This document shows, one piece after another, positions 37,147 to 46,600 of a stretch of DNA of 64,000 nt. The notes beneath the pieces were generated by a model, which made no database searches, was not told where the DNA came from, and worked only from the letters and a program-made list of their open reading frames with translations. Position 1 is the stretch's first letter; each line of letters begins with the position of its first letter. The DNA lies in NCBI GenBank assembly GCA_045104975.1, contig JBGCCY010000033.1, positions 124,001 through 188,000 on the forward strand, read 5' to 3'. The position numbers and the translations under genes are program-made. The stretch comes from CAJQQY01 sp045104975. GTDB lineage: Bacteria > Bacteroidota > Bacteroidia > Chitinophagales > Saprospiraceae.

Positions 37147-37673
37147 AATCTAATATTTTAATATAATATCCGTTGATTGGCAAATTTAAAAAGTTTCAAC
37201 GAAATATTTTTTCTATTATTTTTTGAGGAATTTTAAAATAAGTGCTTTGATAAGCTTAATTTATTAATGTACGATTCCTTACGAAAATCCCCTGGCTTAA
37301 CTTTTTAGGGAAAAAATAAAATCGTACCTTTATTACTACAATAATTTTTCCTAAAATTTTATTTCAATTGTTCCAATACTAACCTAACTAATATTTTTAG
37401 AAACGTCTTTCGATTTTCAAATACCTTAGTCTATTATTTTTTATTTTGAAACATTTATACCAAAAGTGATTTTTTGGATTAAATCGTTGATTATCAGTTG
37501 TTTATAATTTATAAAAAATGACCTAATTGGTAAGCAGCAAATAGGTGAATCTTTGCCTCTTTTTAAAATAAATAGTTTTTAAACTAAAATCAAAAAATAG
37601 ATAAATCAGTTAGTTTTTAGATTTTGATAGACATTTTGATTGAAAAATTGCGCAACAACTTACATTAATTTAC
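37147..37673. other. Intergenic region upstream of the 3973-aa protein gene
   Basis: About 530 bp of AT-rich DNA between divergent genes. I see no coding frame, stable hairpin or recognisable operator. It probably holds both promoters. Confidence 0.5.
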
Positions 37674-40600
37674 ATGAACCAACCTCCCAAAACAGTTCTA
37701 AAAGCACGAAGTAAAAGATGGTTTTTGCTTTTTATACTTAGTTTCATTTTTCTTCAAGGAGAAATGTCAGCACAAGGCTGTGAGTGTATTGGTTGCGAAG
37801 GCCCAATTCCAATCTCTTCTACCAATACTTATACTTTAAATGTTTCGGGGGCTACCAATATGAACCTTTCCAATCCTGGACAAGGTATTTGTGGAATTTA
37901 TTTGGATGTTACGTTTGAGCATATTTGGAGTTTGACAATAACGTTGACTTCACCTTCGGGGCAGATGGTTACCTTAATGGGACCCTATGATAACTTTCCA
38001 AGTACGACTGGTTTTTCCAATTGGGATATTAGTTTTTTGCCTTGCGGAGACCCTGTTTCACCAGATCCAATGGCAAGTGGAGGATTCTTTAATGATCAAT
38101 GGACGAATCTTCAACAATGGGCATTTTTTACAGATTATACAGGATCCTATTATCCTTATTTAGGCTGTTTGGAAGATTTTACATCTGGGCCGGTTGATGG
38201 GAATTGGACGATGACGGTAACGAATGGTAGTGGTATATATGATGATGGAAATTTCAATGGATTTTCGATTTTGTTTTGTGATGATACAGGAATGGGATGT
38301 ACTGCTTGTGATGCCAATGCAGGTGACCTTTCGGTAGTAAGTGATATTGATTTATGTATTGGGGAAAATTATAGTGGGAGTATTGATCCGTTTTATAGTT
38401 TTGGAACGGAGCCGAACAATCAGTATGATTACACTTATATTATTTCCCAAAACTCTATTATCCAAAGTTATGAAATGACTCCTGATTTTTCCACTTATCC
38501 TGATGGGGCTTATGAAATTTGTGGGTTGTCTTATCTGAGTACAGATGTATCTTCAATTCCTCCGCCGAATGGAATTCTTTCGGTGGCTGATTTGGAAGTA
38601 ATTATGACCTCTTCTGCGCCATTTTGTGGAGATATTTCGGATGATTGTTTTTTAATAACGATTTATCCAATCCCTGATACTGTTTTTATTTCCGATAGTT
38701 TTTGCAGAAATGAAAATTATATTTTTGCTGGGAATGTATATAATGCTGGAGGTGTTTATTATCCAGTTTTGCCCGCTTCTGCAGGTTGTGATACTATGGT
38801 GGAATTGATCTTGACAGAATTACAATCATTTGAAGAAAATATCTCAGCCACTATTTGCCAAGGAGATACTTTCTTTGTAGGAAATATTTTTCATATTAAT
38901 ACTGGAAATTATGCTGATACTTTGACGACTATTTTGGGTTGTGATAGTATCATTAATTTGTCGTTGACTGTTTTGAATCCTCAAATAGACCTACCTATTC
39001 CTGATACGATCATCTGTTCCAATCTTGAAATAGAACTAAATGCTTCTGGTTCGACGGGAGGTTCTGGAATATCTTATAGTTGGTCAACGATTAATGGAAA
39101 TATTACAGGAAATACCAACGGCAATATTACCACAGTTGATAGAGTAGGGATGTATTATTTCATGGTTACTCAAGTCAATTCAGGAGTGATTTGCTCGATG
39201 ATTGATTCTGTGGAAGTATTCGAAAATTTGATTGCGCCGACGGTTGCTGTGCCAATGGATAGTATAGTAACTTGCGATGTTCAAACTATCGTTTTAGATG
39301 GAAATGGTTCGTCTGTAGGGAGTGAGTTTTCTTATGAATGGACAACTGTAAATGGAAATATTCTCCAAGACACTTTCACTCTTTTTCCAACAATAAATGC
39401 AGGAGGGACTTATATACTAAATATTACAAATCATGATAATGATTGTTTTGCTCAAGACTCTGTTTTAATTTTACAAAACACTAATTTTCCTTCTGCATCA
39501 GCTGGTGTAGATATGGAAATTAATTGCAATAATCCGACGGTTCAATTGGATGGGTCAAGTTCTTCTCAAGGAAATGCTTTTATTTATTTATGGACGACTT
39601 CTGATGGAAATATATTGTTAGGAAATGAGGGACTTCAACCAACTGTTGATTCAGCAGGAACTTATATGTTATCGGTGATAGATACTTTTAGTAATTGTGA
39701 GACGATAGATTTTGTAGATGTTACAATTGATACTTTACTTCCAATTGCAGATGCTGGGAATAGTTTTACCGTAAATTGTTTTAACCCAGAAATTCAAATT
39801 GATGGGGCTAATTCTTCGCAAGGTGGACAATATTCCTACCAATGGAATGCTTTTGCTGGTGGACCAGTAATGAGTGGAGCAACTACTTTGATGCCAACGG
39901 TTAATACTGGAGGGGTATATGGATTGGTGGTGACGAATGATTTGACAGGATGTAGTTCAAGCTCGCAAGTGATTGTAAATCAGGACTTTATAAGTCCAAC
40001 GATTGTTATAGCATTACCTGTAGATACAATTACATGCCTGGTCAATACGATAACCATAGATGCTTCTAACTCTTCAGTTGCAGGAGATCTTGAATATGAA
40101 TGGACGGTAATTGGAACGGGAAATATTTTGGCCGATACGTTTACATTACTTCCACAAATTGATTTGGAAGGCATGTATCAATTGGAAATTACAGATATTA
40201 TTAGCGGTTGTACTTCAGTCGAAACGGTAGAAGTTTTTTCTAATAATGCAATTCCAACCGCTGATGCTGGCTTAAATATGACCGTAGATTGTAATCAACC
40301 AGAAGTGATTTTAAATGGAAGTGGTTCCGTTGGAAATGAGTTTGCGTATTTGTGGACAGCGACGAATGGCGGAAATATTTTGAGTGGAGAAACGACTTTT
40401 GGGCCTATGGTAAATGGGGATGGAGATTATGAATTATTGGTGACAAATACCTTGAGTGGTTGTACTCAAATTGATTTAGTGTCAGTAACCGTAGATACGA
40501 TTCCGCCAGTAGCGGTGGCAGGAATAGATACGTTAATTGATTGTTATAACAATGTAATTACATTGAATGGAGATGGATCTTCTTTAGGTGATTTTAGTTA

Positions 40601-43600
40601 CTTGTGGTCTACTTCTGATGGAACAATTGATCTGGGAGAAATGACGCTTCAACCAACTATCTCAGGAGGAGGGAATTTTGAATTATTGGTGACGAATAAC
40701 CAAAACGGTTGTACTGCAATTGATGCTGTTTTTGTTGAAGAAAATTTAATTGAACCAATTTCTATTGCAGGTCAAGATACGATAATCACTTGTACCAATC
40801 CGACTATTATTTTGGATGGAAATGGATCATCTGTTGGAGTTGATTTTGAGTATCAATGGACAGCAACAATTGCAGGGAATATTTTATCTAACCCAACTTT
40901 ACTTGAACTTGAAATTGATAGTGCAGGGAGTTATCAACTCTTAGTAACGAATATAATTAATGGTTGTACTTCGCTAGATGAAGTGATAGTTTTGATTGAT
41001 ACTGATTTGCCAACCGCTGATGCTGGTTTAAATATGATCGTAGATTGTAATCAACCAGAAGTGATTTTAAATGGGAGTGGTTCAGTCGGAAATGGATTTG
41101 AATATTTATGGACAGCGACGAATGGTGGAAATATTTTGAGTGGAGAAACAACTTTTACACCTACCGTAAATGGAGAGGGAGACTATGAGTTATTAGTGAC
41201 AAATATCTCGAGTGGTTGTACCCAAACTGATTTAGTATCAGTAACCGTAGATACGATTCCACCAATAGCCGTGGCAGGAATAGATACGTTAATTAATTGT
41301 TATAACAATGTAATTACATTGGATGGATTTGGTTCTTCCTTAGGTGGTTTTAGTTATATGTGGACCACGTCTGATGGAACAATTGATCTGGGAGAAATGA
41401 CGCTTCAACCAACTATCTCAGGAGGAGGGAATTTTGAATTATTGGTGACGAATAACCAAAATGGTTGTACTGCAATTGATGCTGTTTTTGTTGAAGAAAA
41501 CTTAATTGAACCAATTTCAATCGCAGGTCAAGACACGATAATTACTTGTACTAATCCAACTATTATTTTGGATGGAAATGGATCATCTGTTGGAGTTGAT
41601 TTTGAATATCAATGGACTTCAACAAATGGAGGGAATATTTTATCTAACCCAACTTCACTTCAACCTGAAATTGATAGTGCTGGAAATTATCAACTATTGG
41701 TAACTAATATAGTCAATGGTTGTACTTCGGTGGATGAGGTGATAGTTTTGGCTGATACTGATTTACCAACCGTAGATGCTGGTTTAAATATGACAATTGA
41801 TTGTAACCAACCTGAAGTGATTTTAAATGGAAGTGGTTCAGTCGGAAATGAGTTTGAATATTTATGGACAGCGACGAATGGCGGAAATATTTTGAATGGA
41901 GAAACAACTTTTACACCTACGGTAAATGGAGATGGAGACTATGAATTATTGGTAACAAATACATCTAGTGGGTGTACCCAAATTGATCTGGTATCAGTAA
42001 CAGTAGATACGATTCCACCAATAGCCTTAGCAGGAATAGATACGTTAATTAATTGTGATAACAATGTAATTACATTGGATGGAAGTGGTTCTTCTTTTGG
42101 CGATTTTAGCTACTTGTGGTCTACTTCTGATGGAACAATTGATCTGGGAGAAATGACGCTTCAACCAACTATTTCAGAAGGAGGAACTTATGAATTATTG
42201 GTAACGAATAACCAAAATGGCTGTACTGCAATTGATGCTGTTTTTGTTGGTGAAAATTTTATTGCACCAATTTCTGTCGCAGGTCAAGACACCATAATTA
42301 CTTGTACCAATCCAACTATCATTTTAGATGGAACTGGATCATCTGCTGGAATTGATTTTGAATATCAATGGACAGCAACGAATGGAGGGAGCATTTCCTC
42401 TAACCCAACTTCACTACAACCTGAAATTAATAGTGCAGGAAATTATCAGCTCTTGGTTACGAGTACCGTCAATGGTTGTACTTCTGTGGATGAAGTAATA
42501 GTAGTGGCTGATAATGATTTCCCAACAGCAAATGCTGGTTTGAATATGACAATAGATTGCAACCAACCTGAAATAGTTTTAAATGGAAGTGGTTCAGTCG
42601 GAAATGAGTTTGAGTATTTGTGGACAGCAACGAATGGCGGAAATATTTTGAGTGGAGAAACGACTTTCATCCCTACGGTAAATGGAGATGGAGATTATGA
42701 GTTATTAGTGACAAATATTTCGAGTGGTTGTACCCAAACTGATTTGGTGTCAGTAACAGTAGACACAATTCCACCAATTGCCTCAGCAGGAATAGATACG
42801 TTAATTAATTGTTATAACAATGTAATTACATTGAATGGAAGTGGTTCTTCTTCAGGTGGTTTTAGTTATTTGTGGACAACTTCTGATGGAACAATTGATT
42901 TGGGAGAGATGATGATTCAACCAACTATTTCAGAAGGAGGAATCTATGAATTATTGGTAACGAATAACCAAAATGGCTGTACTGCAATTGATGCTGTTTT
43001 TGTTGGTGAAAATTTTATTATACCAATTTCTGTCGCAGGTCAAGACACCATAATTACTTGTACGAACCCAATTATCATTTTAGATGGAACTGGATCATCT
43101 GCTGGAGTTGATTTTGAATATCAATGGACAGCAACGAATGGAGGGAGCATTTCCTCTAACCCAACTTCACTTCAACCTGAAATTAATAGTGCTGGGAATT
43201 ACCAACTCTTGGTTACGAATACAGTCAATGGTTGTACTGCAGTAGATGAAGTGATCGTAAATGGCGATACAAATTTGCCAACAGCAAACGCAGGATTAGC
43301 AGATACTATAAATTGTAATCAGAGTGTTATAAATCTTGATGGCTCAGCTTCTTCTTCAGGAATAAACATTATTTATTCCTGGATTACTTCAGATGGAAAT
43401 ATAGTTTTTGGAGAAAACACTTTAACTCCACAAGTTGATTCGACGGGGAATTACCTGCTAACCGTAACCGATACTATTTCAGGGTGTATCGCTCAATCGT
43501 CTGTGGAAATTTTTATTGATACACTTCCTCCAAGTGCTGATGCTGGGAGTACGATGGAGTTAAATTGTTTAGTAGAAAATATCATCTTGGACGGATCTAA

Positions 43601-46600
43601 TTCTTCGGGAGGAAGTGATTTCTCTTACCAATGGACTACAAATGATGGTAGTATTTTTTCTAATCAAAATTCCTTGCAACCTACTGTAAATCAGTCAGGT
43701 ACGTATTGTTTAGAGGTAAGCAATAATATCAATGGTTGTGTAGCAAAAGATTCTGTTATTGTTTCTCAAGATATTACTAATCCGATTTCAATAGCAGGTG
43801 TTGACACTTTGATTACTTGTGAAAATTTAACCTTGATTTTAGATGGAAGTAGTTCTTCGGTAGGTACAAATTACCTTTATCAATGGACAGCTTCGAATGG
43901 TGGAATCATTGATAATAACGCTACTTCGCTGCAACCAGAAATTAGTATGCCAGGGAATTATGAATTAGTTGTAACGGACTCGACGAATGGTTGTACGGCT
44001 TCTGATTTTTTAATTGTAGACATCGACACGAATCCTCCAACAGCTGATGCTGGATCGCCTGATATGATTAATTGCAATCAAACGATTTTGACTTTAGATG
44101 GAAGTTTATCATCGACGGGAAGTATTTATGATTACGAATGGACAACGGTGGGTGGAAACATTATTTTAGGGGGAACGACTTTATCGCCTCAAATTGATAG
44201 TGCTGGAATTTATATTTTGGAAGTAACCAATACTCAAAATGGCTGCTCCAATATTTCAACAGTTGCGATTACCGTTGATACACTTTTGCCAATTGCGGAT
44301 GCAGGAATTGATACCACCATAACATGTGAAAGTAATGTTATAAGTCTCAATGGAACGAATTCATCGATAGGAAATTTCACTTATAATTGGACAACCACAG
44401 GAATAGGTGTAATAATAAATGGAAATACTTTAACTCCTGAAATTAACTATTCTGGAACATACCAATTAGAAGTAACGAATACTCTAAATGGCTGTATTTC
44501 GATAGATGAAGTTGAAGTAGTATTTGATACGCTTTCCCCAATTGCTGATGCAGGGTTGGATGGAGTTTTAGATTGTGATACGACTAGTGTGACCTTGGGT
44601 GGGAATTCATCTACAGGAGCTAATTTTGAATATCAATGGACTTATTCTTCTGGAGGAAATATTTTGACTGACTCGACTCAAGCTACGATTAATGTCAATG
44701 CAGGAGCAACTTATACCTTGTTGGTTACTAATGTTTTAACTAGTTGTACAGCAATAGATGAAGCGGTGGTTTTGCAGGACGCAAATCTTCCAATTGCGAT
44801 AACTAATTTACTGGATACCATCCTTTGTGATTCTACTCAGTTGACCTTAGATGGAAATGGTTCAAGTATTGGAACTGATTTTTCCTACAATTGGACGACT
44901 ACGGATGGAAATATTATTAGTGGAGAAAACACACTTTTTCCTATTGTTGACTCAGCTGGATTATACATTTTGACAGTGTCAAATACAGCTAACAATTGTG
45001 CAGTTACAGGATCTGTAAATGTAGTGTTAGAAGATTGTGATCCAATTGCTTTTGCGGGTGCTGATGGTCAAGTCGATTGTAATTCCTCCACTATAATTTT
45101 AGACGGTACTGGGTCGTCAGTTGGAACTGGAATTACTTATTTTTGGACAACTTTAGATGGTGTTATTTTATCAGATACAACTACTTTGATGCCAACAGTA
45201 GGAGCAGGCGGGACTTATGTTTTAACCGTAGAAAATACACTTTATGGTCTTACTGCCACGGATACAGTTTTAGTGAATGATTTAGTAGATTTTCCTTCCA
45301 TTAATTTATCCGTAAATACATTGTTAAGTTGTGGAGATACTACTGTTTTAGTAGATGGAAGCAATTCTTCGATGGGGGCAAATCTTTCTTTTTTATGGAG
45401 TACTAATAATGGAAATATTGTTAATATAATAGGAGATGATTCTATCCTTGTCAATCAATCAGGTTTTTACTTTTTGGAAATTACTGATAACACAAATGGG
45501 TGTGTTACTATAGATAGTGTTGAGGTTTTTCAAGATAATGATTTACCCATTGCAAATGCCGGAATGGATGCGGAAATAAATTGTTATAACAATTTATTTA
45601 CATTGGATGGAAACGGGTCTTCGGTTGGGAATAATTTCACTTATGAATGGACGACTTCGAATGGAAATATTGTTTCAGGAGATTCAACGTTAAGTCCTGA
45701 GATAAACTCGATAGGAACTTATGTATTGGAAGTGACCGACACTACTAATGGCTGTTTTGTTCAAAGTTCGGTTTTGATTACAGGAGATTTTAACGCTCCA
45801 ATTGTTGATGCAGGAATAAGCGATGTTTTGACTTGTGTAGATTCAATTTTGACTTTGGATGGTACAGCTTCTTCACAAGGTGGAAACTTTATTTATGAAT
45901 GGACGACAGTCGATGGAAATATATTGAATGGAGAAAATTCCTTAACTCCTCAAATTGATTCAACAGGAAATTACCAACTGTTAGTTTTTGATAATTTAAA
46001 TGGATGTGCTGATTCTTCTACAGTTTTTATTAATTCAAATTTTATTGCACCTACGGCAAATGCAGGGATGGATGAAGCGATTGATTGTGGAATTGGGAGT
46101 TTATTTTTGGATGGAAATGGTTCTTCGATAGGAATTGAATTTGTCTATTCTTGGACGACTTCCAATGGGAATATTGCGGCTGATACCAATACTCTTTCTC
46201 CAGAGATTACCAGTAGTGGAAATTATTTTTTAACTGTAGAAGATACCATTAATGGTTGTACGGCAATTGACGAAGTTATGATTAATGCAATCAATTGTGC
46301 GCCAATGGTGTCGATTGATTTGCCTGATACGTTGACTTGTTTGGTGACTCAGATTACTTTGGATGGAAGTGCATCTTCGAATTGGGGAACGATCAAATAT
46401 GAGTGGACAACGGGTAATGGAAACATTGTTGGAGTTAATAATCTACCTGTGGTAGAAGTGAATTTACCAGGAACTTATCAACTTACTTTGACTGATACTT
46501 TAACGAATGAGATTGCCTTTGGATCTGTTGTCGTTGAAATTAATAATACGAATCCAATTGCGAATGCAGGAACGACCGACACGCTAAATTGTTTGGTTAC

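Noticed and set aside
40957..41907. Minus-strand frames of 64 codons at 40957-41151 and 41713-41907 that resemble each other
   Set aside because: They are the antisense of the 756-bp repeat and therefore look alike. They lie wholly inside the giant gene and have no start signal or genic composition.
40263..43286. Regular direct repeats that might suggest a CRISPR array
   Set aside because: The period is 756 bp, the repeats are coding and in frame, and there are no short repeats with unique spacers.
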